Positions 9,545 to 19,385 of a stretch of DNA of 64,000 nt are shown piece by piece (position 1 is the first letter of the stretch; each line of letters starts with the position of its first letter). The translations under genes and the position numbers were made by a program. Under the pieces are notes generated by a model, which ran no database searches, was not told where the DNA came from, and saw nothing but the letters and a program-made list of their open reading frames with translations. This stretch comes from Fulvimarina uroteuthidis (lineage in GTDB: Bacteria > Pseudomonadota > Alphaproteobacteria > Rhizobiales > Rhizobiaceae), in contig NZ_JAXLPB010000001.1 in the NCBI RefSeq assembly GCF_034321785.1, positions 558,001 through 622,000 on the forward strand, given 5' to 3'.

Positions 9545-10507
9545 ATGAACGTCATGAAGATTTTGCGGGTTCTGTCGCGGACCGCGCTGGCTTGCGGCGC
9601 GCTTGCCGCGGCGGGTGGACCGGCCGTTGGGCAACCGGCTGCCAAGACCCTTTTTTCCGAGGCCAGCACGCCGGCCCCGTTGCCCGCCGAAAGCCTCGGC
9701 TTCTACTCCAAGGGGTGCCTTGCCGGCGCGGTGCAACTGCCGGCCGACGCGGACGCCTTCCAGGCGATGCGGCTTTCGCGCGACCGGCGCTGGGGCCATC
9801 CGGTGATGGTGGACTATCTCGAAAGGTTCGCCAGCGAGGTGAAGCGTCGGGGCATCTGGCCGGGCGTTCTCTTCGGCGACATCTCCATGGTGCGCGGCGG
9901 GCCGATGCCGTCTGGGCATTCCTCCCACCAGATCGGCCTCGATGCCGATGTCTGGCTGCGGCCGATGCCGCGGGAGCGGCTGAGCACGCAGGCGCGCGAG
10001 GATTTCCCCTTCCGCTCCGTCCTGAAGGAGGGCGGCGTCACCGCCGACGACCGGATCTGGGACGACAGCTACCGCGAGCTCATCAAGCTGGCGGCGAGCG
10101 ACGCGAAGGTCCAGCGCATCCTCGTCCATCCGGGCATCAAGAAGAAGCTCTGCGAGACGGCGGGCGGCGACCGGGACTGGCTCAACAAGGTGCGTCCCTA
10201 TTACGGGCACGACAGCCATTTCCACATCCGCCTCTTCTGCCAGGAGGGATCGCCGAACTGCGAACCCCAGCGCTCGACCGGCAAGGGCGACGGCTGCGGC
10301 GATCTCGACTACTGGTTCGACGTGGCGCTGCAGCCGCCGCCGCCTGATGCCAAGCCCTACAAGAAGAAGCCGGATCTGACGATGGCGGACCTTCCGGCCA
10401 GTTGCCGCAAGGTTCTGACCATCGGCGAAGGCGGCGGCGAGGCGCTGGCCGCCATGGCCACCCCTCCTGGCGACGTGCCGCGCCCCAGGCCCCGCCCGGC
10501 GCGCTGA
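9545..10507 (+). CDS. mepA: Penicillin-insensitive murein endopeptidase (M74)
   Basis: Periplasmic LAS-type metallopeptidase that cuts D-alanyl-meso-DAP cross-links in peptidoglycan. An N-terminal signal peptide spans residues 1 to about 30. Zinc-site motifs are seen at SGHSSHQIGLDAD (about 123-135) and GHDSHFHIRLFC (about 220-231). The C-terminal tail is Pro-rich. At 320 aa it is slightly longer than E. coli MepA. GAGGCGG precedes the ATG. Confidence 0.93.
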   Translation: MNVMKILRVLSRTALACGALAAAGGPAVGQPAAKTLFSEASTPAPLPAESLGFYSKGCLAGAVQLPADADAFQAMRLSRDRRWGHPVMVDYLERFASEVKRRGIWPGVLFGDISMVRGGPMPSGHSSHQIGLDADVWLRPMPRERLSTQAREDFPFRSVLKEGGVTADDRIWDDSYRELIKLAASDAKVQRILVHPGIKKKLCETAGGDRDWLNKVRPYYGHDSHFHIRLFCQEGSPNCEPQRSTGKGDGCGDLDYWFDVALQPPPPDAKPYKKKPDLTMADLPASCRKVLTIGEGGGEALAAMATPPGDVPRPRPRPAR

Positions 10508-10665
10508 ACGGGGCCGCCGCGCCGGCCGGCCTTGATCCCCGGCGTTTCCGGCCTGCCCGCGAAGATTGCACCTTCGCCATGCCCGATCTTCGCCGCGCCC
10601 GCTTTGCCTTTGCCGGCGGCGCGGCTAAGTGTCGGGGAGGCGAATCCGGAGGGGAAGACAGACCA

Positions 10666-11691
10666 ATGGCAGCACGGCGTCAGCCCGACACGTTTCTGAA
10701 GTTCCCGATCCTGATCGGCGACATCGGCGGCACCAACGCACGGTTCGCGATCCTCAAGGACGCGTTCGCCGAGCCGAAATTCTTCGAGACGGCCGAGACC
10801 GAGACATTCCGGACCATCGACGAAGCGATCCAGGTCCACGTTCTCGACCAGACCTCGATCCAGCCCAAGAGCGCCGTTCTGGCGATCGCCGGCCCCATCG
10901 ACGGCGACGAAATCGACCTGACGAACTGCCATTGGGTGATCCATCCTCGGCGGATGATCGCCGAACTCGGCCTCGACGAAGTGGTCGTCATCAATGATTT
11001 CGAAGCCCAGGCGCTCGCCATCTCCTCGCTCGGCGACGGCGCGCGCGAGGAGATCGGGCGCGGCGTCCACCGCGAGGGCGCCAGCCGCGCCGTGCTCGGG
11101 CCCGGCACCGGTCTCGGGGTCGCGGGCCTCGTGCGGGCACGCAACATGTGGATTCCGGTCGCGGGCGAAGGCGGCCATATCGATCTGGGCGCGCGGACCG
11201 ATCGCGACCGGATGATCTGGCCTCACCTGAAGACGATCGAGGGGCGCGTTTCAGGCGAGCAGATCCTGTGCGGGCGCGGTCTCGTCAACCTCTACCAGGC
11301 GATCTGCAAGGCCGACGGCGAGACGCCCCGCTTCACCAAACCCGCAGAGATCACCCAGGCGACCGAGACCGGCGGCGACGCTCACGCGCGCGAGGCGATC
11401 GACCTCTTCTCGATCTATCTCGGCCGGCTCGCCGGCGACATCGCGCTGGTCTTCATCGCCCGCGGCGGCGTCTACATCGCGGGCGGCATCTTCAAGCGGA
11501 TCCTGCCGCTGATCGACCGGACACGGATGCGCGAGGCTTTCGAGGACAAGGCGCCGCATTCGGCGCTGATGCGGGAAATCCCGCTCTACGTCATCACGGA
11601 AGAGCAGCCGGCGCTGGCCGGTCTTGCCGCCTTCGCCCGCTCGCCGCGCTTCTTCGGTCTCGAGACGACCGGCCGTCACTGGAAGAGGTGA
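10666..11691 (+). CDS. glk: Glucokinase
   Basis: Phosphorylates glucose with ATP at the entry to Entner-Doudoroff and pentose-phosphate metabolism. 341 aa from the ATG at 10666. The ATP-binding motif GDIGGTNARFAI is near residue 17 and a second phosphate motif GPGTGLGVAGL near residue 145. A GGAGGGG tract lies about 13 nt upstream. The reading frame is open further upstream but has no family similarity there. The next gene begins 10 nt after the stop. Confidence 0.93.
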   Translation: MAARRQPDTFLKFPILIGDIGGTNARFAILKDAFAEPKFFETAETETFRTIDEAIQVHVLDQTSIQPKSAVLAIAGPIDGDEIDLTNCHWVIHPRRMIAELGLDEVVVINDFEAQALAISSLGDGAREEIGRGVHREGASRAVLGPGTGLGVAGLVRARNMWIPVAGEGGHIDLGARTDRDRMIWPHLKTIEGRVSGEQILCGRGLVNLYQAICKADGETPRFTKPAEITQATETGGDAHAREAIDLFSIYLGRLAGDIALVFIARGGVYIAGGIFKRILPLIDRTRMREAFEDKAPHSALMREIPLYVITEEQPALAGLAAFARSPRFFGLETTGRHWKR

Positions 11692-11701
11692 GAGCCGGCC
11701 C

Positions 11702-12379
11702 ATGCTGCCTTGGATTCATCTTGCGAGCGCGCCCGCCCCGGACGGCGAGACGTTGAGGCTCCTGCGGCGGGGAGACGAGTTCTCGATCCAGATCTCGCAA
11801 GGCAACGAGCTGATGAACAGCCGCCTCGGCGGCTCGGAAGAGGCGCTCGCGACGCTCGCCCTGGCAAGACTGGGAGGGTGCAAGGCCCCCCGGGTGCTGA
11901 TCGGCGGGCTCGGCATGGGCTTCACGCTTCGCGCAGCGCTCGACTGCACGAACGCGGACGCCCGTATCACCGTCAGCGAGATCGTGCCGGCGCTTTGCGA
12001 CTGGGCGCGCGGCGACATGGCGGCGGTGTTCGGCACCTGCCTCGACGATCCGCGCGTGCGCATCGAGATCGGCGATGTCGTCCGACATATCGGCGAGGCG
12101 GAAGCCGGCTACGACGCGATCCTCCTCGACGTGGACAATGGCCCGGACGGCCTCACCCGCGAGGGCAACGACGCGCTCTATTCGCTCGCGGGCCTCGGGG
12201 CCGCGCGCCGGGCGCTGAAGCCGGGCGGCGTCCTCGCCGTCTGGTCGGCCCATGGCGATGCGGGTTTCACCCGGCGGCTTTCGGCGGCGGGTTTTTCGAC
12301 ATCCGTCGAGACCGTTCGCGCCGGGCGGACCAGACGCGGCGCCAAGCACACGATCTGGCTCGCCGCGAAACCGCGGTGA
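11702..12379 (+). CDS. Spermidine synthase-like (SpeE-fold) methyltransferase-family protein
   Basis: 225-aa protein with the Rossmann/SAM-binding core of the spermidine synthase family: VLIGGLGMGFTLRA as motif I near residue 65, VSEIVP as the acidic motif II near 90, and LLDVDNGPDG near 140. It is shorter than true SpeE and lacks its N-terminal beta domain, so polyamine synthesis is not assured. It starts 10 nt after glk and is probably cotranscribed with it. Confidence 0.7.
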   Translation: MLPWIHLASAPAPDGETLRLLRRGDEFSIQISQGNELMNSRLGGSEEALATLALARLGGCKAPRVLIGGLGMGFTLRAALDCTNADARITVSEIVPALCDWARGDMAAVFGTCLDDPRVRIEIGDVVRHIGEAEAGYDAILLDVDNGPDGLTREGNDALYSLAGLGAARRALKPGGVLAVWSAHGDAGFTRRLSAAGFSTSVETVRAGRTRRGAKHTIWLAAKPR

Positions 12380-12475
12380 CAAGAGCCCGGCCGCAACCGC
12401 CGGGCGATCGAGTGTCGCAAGACCTCGCCGCGCGGCATCGTCAGGCCCCTGCGGCGTGTTACGGGAGAAGGCCCG

Positions 12476-13870
12476 TCAGGCCGCTCCCCCCATGCGGTTG
12501 TAGGCGTCGAGAGCGGCGATCTTGTAGGCTTCCGCGAGCGTTGGATAGTTGAAGGTGTTCTCGACGAAATAATCGAGCGTGCCCTTGAGGTTCAGCACCG
12601 CTTGGCCGATGTGGATCAGCTCGGTGGCGCCCTCGCCGACGATGTGACAGCCCAGAAGCCGGCGCGTCTTCAGGGAAAACAGCATTTTCAGCATGCCGTT
12701 GTCGATGCCCATGATGTGACCGCGCGAGGTTTCGCGAAGCCGCGCGACACCCACCTCGTAGGCGATGTCGCGGTCCTGCACTTCCTTTTCCGTCATGCCG
12801 ACCGTCGAGATCTCCGGCACCGAATAGATGCCGTAGGGAAAGAACTCCGGCGGCTGATGGGTCGGCGCCTCGAGCGCGTGGCAGGCCGCGATGCGCCCCT
12901 GTTCCATGGAGGTGGAGGCAAGGCTCGGAAAGCCGATCACGTCGCCGGCGGCGTAGATGTGCGGCACTTCGGTCTGCAGCGTCTTCGGATTGACGGAAAG
13001 CCGCCCGCGATGATCGGCCGTCAGCCCGCAGGCATCGAGATTGAGGGTTGCCGTCGAGCCGATGCGCCCGGCCGCGAACAGGACCATCTGCGAGCGCACG
13101 GTGCGCCCGCCCTCGAAGCGGATCTCGCAACCATCGCCGATGCGCGAGACCGCCGTCACCTTCTGGCCGAACCGCATGGCCATGCCGCGGTCGCGCAGAT
13201 CGTAGGTGAAATCATCGAGAATGTCGGCGTCGATGAAGTCGAGCATGGTGTGACGCGGCTCGACCAGCGTCACCTTCACGTCGAGCGCGTTGAAGATCGA
13301 GGCATATTCGACGCCGATGACGCCGGCCCCGATCACCGCCATGGAGCGCGGCAGTTCGGGAAGGTCCAGGATCTCGTCGCTGTCGAAGACATGGGTGCCG
13401 TCGAAGGGAACGTAGTCGGGGCGGAACGGCTGTGTGCCGACCGCGATCATGAACCTGTCGGCGGTGAACGTCCTGATGTCGCCGTCGTCGCCGGCGACCT
13501 CGACGGTGTGGCGATCGAGAAACCGCCCTTCGCCGCGCAGGATCGACACCTTGTTGCGGGCGAACTGGTGTTCGAGCACTTCGATCTCGTGATTCAGCGT
13601 CTTGTGCAGCCGCTCGCGCAGATCGTGCGCGGTGATATCCTTCTTTACCCGATAGGAGCGACCGTAAAAGCCGCGCTCGCGCCAGCCGGACAGGTTCAGG
13701 GCGGTCTCGCGGATGGTCTTGGACGGGATGGTTCCGGTATGCACCGACACGCCGCCGACGCGGCGTCCGCGCTCGACGACGAGGACGCTCCGATTGAGCT
13801 TGGCGGCCTGGATCGCGGCACGCCGGCCCGACGGCCCCGAGCCGATGACCAGAAGATCGAAATGGTTCAA
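12476..13870 (-). CDS. sthA: Soluble (Si-specific) NAD(P)+ transhydrogenase
   Basis: FAD-dependent enzyme that balances the NADH and NADPH pools. The 464-aa protein (E. coli SthA is 466) starts with the FAD-binding motif VIGSGPSGRRAA. It lacks the redox-active disulfide of related lipoamide dehydrogenases (GGVSVHTGTIPSK instead of Cys-x4-Cys), as expected for SthA. A NAD-binding motif VIGAGVIGVEYASI and a C-terminal dimerisation domain follow. Initiation is at TTG 13870 with GAGG 8 nt upstream; no ATG is possible nearby. Confidence 0.93.
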   Translation of the reverse strand: MNHFDLLVIGSGPSGRRAAIQAAKLNRSVLVVERGRRVGGVSVHTGTIPSKTIRETALNLSGWRERGFYGRSYRVKKDITAHDLRERLHKTLNHEIEVLEHQFARNKVSILRGEGRFLDRHTVEVAGDDGDIRTFTADRFMIAVGTQPFRPDYVPFDGTHVFDSDEILDLPELPRSMAVIGAGVIGVEYASIFNALDVKVTLVEPRHTMLDFIDADILDDFTYDLRDRGMAMRFGQKVTAVSRIGDGCEIRFEGGRTVRSQMVLFAAGRIGSTATLNLDACGLTADHRGRLSVNPKTLQTEVPHIYAAGDVIGFPSLASTSMEQGRIAACHALEAPTHQPPEFFPYGIYSVPEISTVGMTEKEVQDRDIAYEVGVARLRETSRGHIMGIDNGMLKMLFSLKTRRLLGCHIVGEGATELIHIGQAVLNLKGTLDYFVENTFNYPTLAEAYKIAALDAYNRMGGAA

Positions 13871-14040
13871 TGCACTTCCCTCGAGCTTCGATGAACGACG
13901 CCTCCCGCCACTCGCTTGTTCGACGGGAAAGGCCGAATTACACGGCGAAGGGCCCTTGAACCTTGACGCCCCATTGCCACCGGAAGCTCTGGGCCTTACC
14001 TCGGCTGTCAAACAGGCGGCCCGCACGAAGGATGGTGTCC

Positions 14041-14982
14041 ATGTCTCTCAAAGTCGCGGTTCAGATGGACCATGTCTCCTCGATCTCGATCCGGGGCGAC
14101 TCGACCTTCGCGATCGGCATCGAAGCGCAACGGCGCGGATACGAACTCTGGCACTACACCCCCGACCGGCTCTCCATGCGCGGCGCCACCGTGACCGCAC
14201 GGGCCGAGAAGATGGAACTGCGCGAGAGCGAGGGCGATCATTTCACCCTGCGGGCGACCGAAACGATCGACCTTGCCGAGATGGACGTCGTGCTCCTGCG
14301 GCAGGACCCGCCGTTCGACATGGCCTACATCACCTCGACCCACATGCTGGAGCGGGTGCACCCCGGAACCCTCGTCGTCAACGACCCGGCCTCGGTGCGC
14401 AATGCGCCCGAAAAGATCTTCGTGACGGAATTTCCCGACCTGATGCCGGAAACCCTGATCACCCGGGATCCGGAAGCGGTGAAGGCGTTCCGCGCCGAAT
14501 TCGGCGAGATGATCATGAAGCCGCTCTACGGCAATGGCGGCGCCGGCGTGTTCCACGTCACCCGGGACGACAAGAACCTTTCATCCTTCGTCGAGATGTT
14601 CGGCCAGCTCTCCCGCGAGCCCTTCATCTGCCAGCGCTACCTGCCCGATGTCAGGCAGGGCGACAAGCGCATCATCCTCGTCGATGGCGAGATCGCGGGG
14701 GCGATCAACCGGGTTCCGGCCGAAACCGACACCCGCTCCAACATGCATGTGGGCGGCAAGGCCGTGGCGACGCAGCTGACGGAGCGCGAGCGCGAGATCT
14801 GCGCCCGGATCGCGCCGGCACTGAAGGAACGGGGCCTGATCTTCGTCGGCATCGACGTGATCGGCGACATGATGACCGAGATCAACGTCACCTCCCCGAC
14901 CGGCATTCGGGAGGTCAAGCGCTTCGGCGGCAACGATATCGCCGCTCTGTTGTGGGACGCGATCGAGAACCGGCTGGGCTGA
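14041..14982 (+). CDS. gshB: Glutathione synthetase
   Basis: ATP-grasp ligase joining gamma-glutamylcysteine and glycine. The 313-aa length fits GshB. The ATP-grasp features are KPLYGNGGAGVF near residue 159, the Mg/ATP-binding acidic residues around DVIGDMMTEINVTSPTG near 280, and a C-terminal helix. GAAGGA lies 8 nt before the ATG at 14041; an in-frame ATG at 14032 is less well spaced. It is followed by comM. Confidence 0.96.
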   Translation: MSLKVAVQMDHVSSISIRGDSTFAIGIEAQRRGYELWHYTPDRLSMRGATVTARAEKMELRESEGDHFTLRATETIDLAEMDVVLLRQDPPFDMAYITSTHMLERVHPGTLVVNDPASVRNAPEKIFVTEFPDLMPETLITRDPEAVKAFRAEFGEMIMKPLYGNGGAGVFHVTRDDKNLSSFVEMFGQLSREPFICQRYLPDVRQGDKRIILVDGEIAGAINRVPAETDTRSNMHVGGKAVATQLTEREREICARIAPALKERGLIFVGIDVIGDMMTEINVTSPTGIREVKRFGGNDIAALLWDAIENRLG

Positions 14983-15230
14983 GACGCGAGCCGGGCAGCG
15001 CGCGCGTGTCGGCCCTGTCGATTTGCGACGGCCGCGATGCCCGCGAACGCGGAAACACGTTCAGGTCCCGGGTGGGTGTGAAGCCGGGAACGATCTGAAG
15101 GCGAGACCGTCTGCCGGTGGTCCCGCGTTCTTTTCGTTCTTGTTTTATTCCCGCAATCATGCTTACCTTGAGTGGCAATTGATCGACCCTTGGCATGGAA
15201 ACGGGTCGCCTCGGTCAGGGGAAGCTCGCC

Positions 15231-15890
15231 ATGGTCGCGCGCGTCAGGACGGTCGCATTTCAGGGTATCGAGGCGCGGCCCGTCGATGTTCAGGTGATGG
15301 TCGCGCCCGGCAAGATGGGGATCCAGATCGTCGGACTGCCGGACAAGGCGGTCGCCGAAAGCCGCGAACGGGTTCAGGCCGCCCTTCATGCCTCGGGCCT
15401 GTCCATGCCGCCCAAGCGGGTCACCGTCAACCTGGCGCCCGCCGACCTGCCCAAGGAGGGCAGCCACTACGATCTGCCGATCGCCCTCGCCCTCATGGCG
15501 GCGCTCGGCGCTCTACCGGCGGACGCGGTGGCCGACTACATGGTCCTCGGCGAACTCTCGCTCGACGGCGCCATCACCTCCGTCACCGGTGTGTTGCCTG
15601 CTGCCATGGGGGCGAACGGCCTCGGCCTCGGTCTCATCTGCCCGGCGGAATGCGGGCCGGAGGCCGCCTGGGCGGACCCCGACATGCCGATCATCGCCGC
15701 AAGGAGCCTGATCCAGATCGCGAACCATTTTCGCGGAACCCAGGTCGTCGCCCGTCCCGAACCGGCCGTCCGGGCGCTGCCCGCCAACGTGCCGGATCTT
15801 GCCGAGATCAAGGGCCAGATCGTCGCCAAGCGCGCCCTCGAGATCGCGGCGGCCGGAGGGCACAATCTCCTGATGGTGTGTGCTATATAA
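15231..15890 (+). pseudogene. comM: comM 5' fragment (left half, interrupted by the element)
   Basis: N-terminal part of the Mg-chelatase-like AAA+ ATPase ComM/YifB, a hexameric branch-migration helicase that aids natural transformation and recombination. It carries the Lon-like N-terminal domain (VGLPDKAVAESRERV, NLAPADLPKEGSHYDLPIAL). The frame runs to residue 216 (NLLMV), enters the mobile element at 15878 and stops after three foreign codons. Walker A is lost from this half. GGGGAAG precedes the ATG at 15231. Joined to 29623-30508 it gives a 510-aa protein, the usual ComM length. Confidence 0.95.
15862..15877 (+). repeat. attL core (16-bp direct repeat)
   Basis: ACAATCTCCTGATGGT, identical to 29607-29622. 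It encodes the NLLMV segment of ComM just before Walker A. This is the duplicated crossover core at the left element boundary. Confidence 0.95.
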
Positions 15891-15923
15891 CCTGATCCCT
15901 TCTGGCGTTCATCAGGTGTGACA

Positions 15924-17432
15924 ATGCCCTTAGCCTACAGCTACATTCGCTTCAGCACTCCTGACCAACTTGCAGGAGACAGCCTTCGACGGCAAACAGA
16001 TGCTACCTCAGATTATTGTAGTCGAAAGGGCCTACAGTTAGCCGAAGAAAACTATGCTGATCTTGGCGTTTCAGGCTTCTCTGGAAAGAACCTACAGGAG
16101 GGTTACGGCCTAAACGCCTTCCTAGAGGCTGTTAAATCAGGAGCAATTCCTTCCGGTTCGTATCTACTTATCGAGGCTCTAGACAGACTTACGCGCCTCA
16201 ATCCCCTTGATGCTCTCGATCTCCTCCGTCGCATTTTAGAGAGCGGGGTAAATGTGGTCACGCTACAGGACGAACGGGAATACACGCATTCATCCCTCAT
16301 GGGGGATATGTCGCAACTCATGATGTCCCTGATGTCTTTGTTCGTAGGACACGAAGAATCCAAGCGAAAGAGTCTGCGACTCTCTCAGGTTTGGGATCAG
16401 AAGAGGAAAAACGCCGACACGAAGATTGCACTACCGTTCTGGCTTACACGCGGAGAAAATGGCCAGCTCGTTGAAATAGCTAAGGAAGCAAAAGTCGTGC
16501 GCTTGATTTTTGCACTTGCTGTTGACGAGGGCTTGGGTGCGAGAGCCATAGCCCGGCATCTCAATGATCATCGATATCTGCCACCACGAGGGACCCGCTG
16601 GCAACATAGCTCCGTGGCGAGAATCCTCCAGAACCAATCTGTGATCGGAGTTTATCAGCCTCATCAGGGTTCTAGGGGCGTGAACCGGAAGCCGATAGGA
16701 CAGCCAATAAAGGATTTCTATCCAATGGTCGTGGATGAGCTTTCATTCATCAAAGCCAACCGGACTAGACGTTCCTCAGGCCCAAAACCAGCAGCGACGG
16801 GACCTCGAAATCTGTTCTCCAGCTTAGCGTACTGTTCATGCGGCTCTTCGCTACATTTCAAACGGTTGTCCATCAGGGACAAAGAAGACCGATTAGTTTG
16901 CGCTGTTCGTTGCGGCGAACCGTCATTGAAGTACGGAATCACTGAAGCACTTTTCATCAATGGTTTCAGCGAGTTGCTAGATCAGATACACAATCGTAGC
17001 TCTGATAATTCGAAAGACATCGCAGAGATAGAGCTTGCCATCGAGAGTAAGAGAAAAGCCATTACAAACATCGTTGCTGCAATTGAGCAGGGCCTTGAAA
17101 TCCCCGATCTTATTCAGAGGGCAAAGGCGCTCCAGGTAGAGGAGCAAGAACTTCAGGCTACTATTGATGAAATGCGTGTCAGTCAGTCCACATTTTCAGG
17201 CTCCAAAAATCCGATTGTGGATTTCTGGATGGAGGCAAACAATCCGATCTACAGGAGAAGGCTCTCAGCGGAACTGACACGATGGGTAGAGCGAATTGAC
17301 CTCTGCAATAAGGAAACCCCGCGCTCCTTTGCGGTCCATCTGAAACCTGCAATTCGCTCACGGCTTTACGAGGATGCGTCGGGACGTGAAGCTCAGCATG
17401 ACGGGGTTGTGAAGGTCGCGGTGGAATTCTGA
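15924..17432 (+). CDS. Large serine recombinase (integrase)
   Basis: Site-specific DNA integrase of about 502 aa, presumed to have inserted the element into comM. The N-terminal resolvase domain has catalytic Ser 11 in YIRFSTPDQ and the EALDRLTRL helix. The recombinase domain contains ARAIARHLNDHRYLPPRGTRW near residue 210. A Cys-rich zinc ribbon (YCSCGS...VCAVRCGE, about 307-333) and a coiled-coil C-terminus of the large serine recombinase type follow. AGGTG is 5 nt before ATG 15924, better than GTG 15918. It lies 46 bp inside attL, reading inward. Confidence 0.94.
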   Translation: MPLAYSYIRFSTPDQLAGDSLRRQTDATSDYCSRKGLQLAEENYADLGVSGFSGKNLQEGYGLNAFLEAVKSGAIPSGSYLLIEALDRLTRLNPLDALDLLRRILESGVNVVTLQDEREYTHSSLMGDMSQLMMSLMSLFVGHEESKRKSLRLSQVWDQKRKNADTKIALPFWLTRGENGQLVEIAKEAKVVRLIFALAVDEGLGARAIARHLNDHRYLPPRGTRWQHSSVARILQNQSVIGVYQPHQGSRGVNRKPIGQPIKDFYPMVVDELSFIKANRTRRSSGPKPAATGPRNLFSSLAYCSCGSSLHFKRLSIRDKEDRLVCAVRCGEPSLKYGITEALFINGFSELLDQIHNRSSDNSKDIAEIELAIESKRKAITNIVAAIEQGLEIPDLIQRAKALQVEEQELQATIDEMRVSQSTFSGSKNPIVDFWMEANNPIYRRRLSAELTRWVERIDLCNKETPRSFAVHLKPAIRSRLYEDASGREAQHDGVVKVAVEF

Positions 17433-17712
17433 CTGCAACGAGTCTTCAGAAGGTATACGCAATGCCCGTATTGAGCGCTTAGATCGATCCCGCACCCATG
17501 AATGTTCGATAAACGACGAACCGGCGCAATCTGCCTTCAACAGACAGGCCATCCAAAATCCATTGGGACCGGCGTGAGGTAAGGCTGTTGGTTGATGGAG
17601 TAGATCGATTGAAGTTAGAAGGCGGCATTCCGACCCCGAAATTCCATTACTGGCTTTAGATTGAGTTGAAATAATAAATTGAAAAGAAATCGGAAAATCT
17701 GATGCAATTATA

Positions 17713-18201
17713 CTATTTATCTGATGACAATATTGCGTCAGCGTTCTTTAAGAATTTGATATTGAAGTCCTGATTAAACATTGCATTCTTATGGACCTCT
17801 CTCATATATACGTCTCCCCTAAACTTCATTAGGTAGTTATTCCATATTTCTATGTATTCATTTCTCTCAGATTCATTCATGCCAATATCTATATTGCGAT
17901 TGTTCGCTAGGTAGAACATTCTCGAAATTTGTTCATAGTTTAGTCTACAGTAGACGTAATAGATCATTTCTGAATAATCATATTTATCGCCTATCTCTGA
18001 ACGGAGAGCCAATCGTAAAGCAGGCTCGTCCATTTCCATTAGCGATAGAGATATGGGGTCTAAGCACTGTTCACTATTCAGAATGAAGTCAATATTTCGC
18101 GAATCGCTATTTTTCTTGATCGTTATTACGGCGAATATCGCACCGCCAACTAGGGTGATTGTCTCTACAAAATCGAATATATTACTCCATGGAATGTCCA
18201 T
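17713..18201 (-). CDS. Hypothetical single-pass membrane protein
   Basis: 162-aa protein with one hydrophobic segment (about residues 9-28, FVETITLVGGAIFAVITI) and then a charged cytoplasmic-type domain. This plan resembles small DUF4760-like proteins, but I cannot assign it. GAAGG is well placed before the ATG at 18201. It is the most AT-rich gene of the element, suggesting an origin different even from its neighbours. Function unknown. Confidence 0.7.
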   Translation of the reverse strand: MDIPWSNIFDFVETITLVGGAIFAVITIKKNSDSRNIDFILNSEQCLDPISLSLMEMDEPALRLALRSEIGDKYDYSEMIYYVYCRLNYEQISRMFYLANNRNIDIGMNESERNEYIEIWNNYLMKFRGDVYMREVHKNAMFNQDFNIKFLKNADAILSSDK

Positions 18202-18351
18202 GACTTCACCTTCAAGGTGGCGATCAGTTTAGCAGAGCAACTAGAAACGAGCACAAATCGGGTCCTGCACGTTCCCGAATTTCGCGCATAAAATGGTAGC
18301 GCGCAATATCGGCCGAATTAGCCTTTAGGCGCGCCTCTTTTTCTCGAAGGC

Positions 18352-19029
18352 CTACGCCGTTCGATCCAGCACTCGCTTCACCTGAACGGCGCTCCATTCT
18401 CCTCCTCTAGGAGTGCGGAATCCACGCTCGTTCAACCCCGACGCTATTTCCCTCAATGAGACTGAGCCGGATTCCCGCAGCTCTGCAATGATCGGAGAAA
18501 GGTCCTTAGCTCGGCTATGAGCTTGAGCCTCTCTCACTTCCTGACTGAGGATGCGTCCCTGAGCTGATACGGAAGGGAGATTTCCCCGATCTCCACCGAG
18601 CTTAACGCCACGAGCCTTAGCTGCTGCTAGAGCCTCTTTCGTCCGCTTGGAGATCATTCGCCTCTCTTCGTCCGCGACCATAGCCATGATCCCAACCGTG
18701 AGCCGGTTAGCGTGAGGAAGATCGGCAGCCACGAAATCTACGCCAGCCTTCTCCAGGCCTAGGAGGAAGTGAGCATCACGGCTGAGACGGTCGAGCTTGG
18801 CAATGACGAGAGTGGCCTTGTGAAGCCTACAGAGCCTTAGCGCCTCATCCAGCTTTGGACGATCTGACTTCTTCCCGCTTTCGATCTCCACGACCTCAGC
18901 GAGCAGGTTCCAGGCACCACCATTCAGAAAGTCAGCAACCGATTTCCGTTGGGCTTCAAGGCCAAGGCCAGACGCACCCTGACGAACAGTGCTAACCCGG
19001 AGATATGAGACAAACCTGCCCTCAGCCAT
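18352..19029 (-). CDS. Small serine recombinase (resolvase/invertase family)
   Basis: 225-aa recombinase. The N-terminal catalytic domain begins YLRVSTVRQGASGLGLEAQR with Ser near residue 13 and continues with VIAKLDRLSRD and DEERRMISKRTKEAL. A short C-terminal helix-turn-helix-like domain (LREIASGLNERGFRTPRGGEWS) follows. GGAG lies 8 nt before the ATG at 19029. Possible roles are resolution of dimers, inversion of a segment, or cointegrate resolution. Its GC content is nearer the host than that of its neighbours. Confidence 0.88.
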   Translation of the reverse strand: MAEGRFVSYLRVSTVRQGASGLGLEAQRKSVADFLNGGAWNLLAEVVEIESGKKSDRPKLDEALRLCRLHKATLVIAKLDRLSRDAHFLLGLEKAGVDFVAADLPHANRLTVGIMAMVADEERRMISKRTKEALAAAKARGVKLGGDRGNLPSVSAQGRILSQEVREAQAHSRAKDLSPIIAELRESGSVSLREIASGLNERGFRTPRGGEWSAVQVKRVLDRTA

Positions 19030-19385
19030 CGTACTCGCTCCGTTACGTTTGCATCATCGCTCATTGCTACTGATGTAACAGACGCTAAACGATTGGCAAG
19101 TGCCTATTCCAGGGAGATCAGCTCGGACCCTTCATGCATGAAAATGGGTGAGGCGTATCTGGTAAACCCTGAACTAGAGACCTCATCATATAGAAAGAAA
19201 CCAAAGCGGCCTATAATCCCATATGCATCTTTAAGCATACGCCGTATCAAAATAAGTTAATTAGAATTATTTATTTTGAATAAATCTAGAAATACATGCT
19301 TTACAGCGGCCCTGAAAATCCATAATTGAATTTCTTGTATGGAGTGAAAGTCTCCAAGGCCTATAAAGCGACAGGGGGTAAAGCA
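19030..19385. promoter_or_regulatory. AT-rich divergent intergenic region in element
   Basis: 356 bases between divergently read genes. It contains a 7+7 bp inverted repeat ATTTATT-TTG-AATAAAT at 19269-19285 in a very AT-rich stretch. It probably holds the promoters of both genes and perhaps an operator; no confident -35/-10 pair is assigned. Confidence 0.4.
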
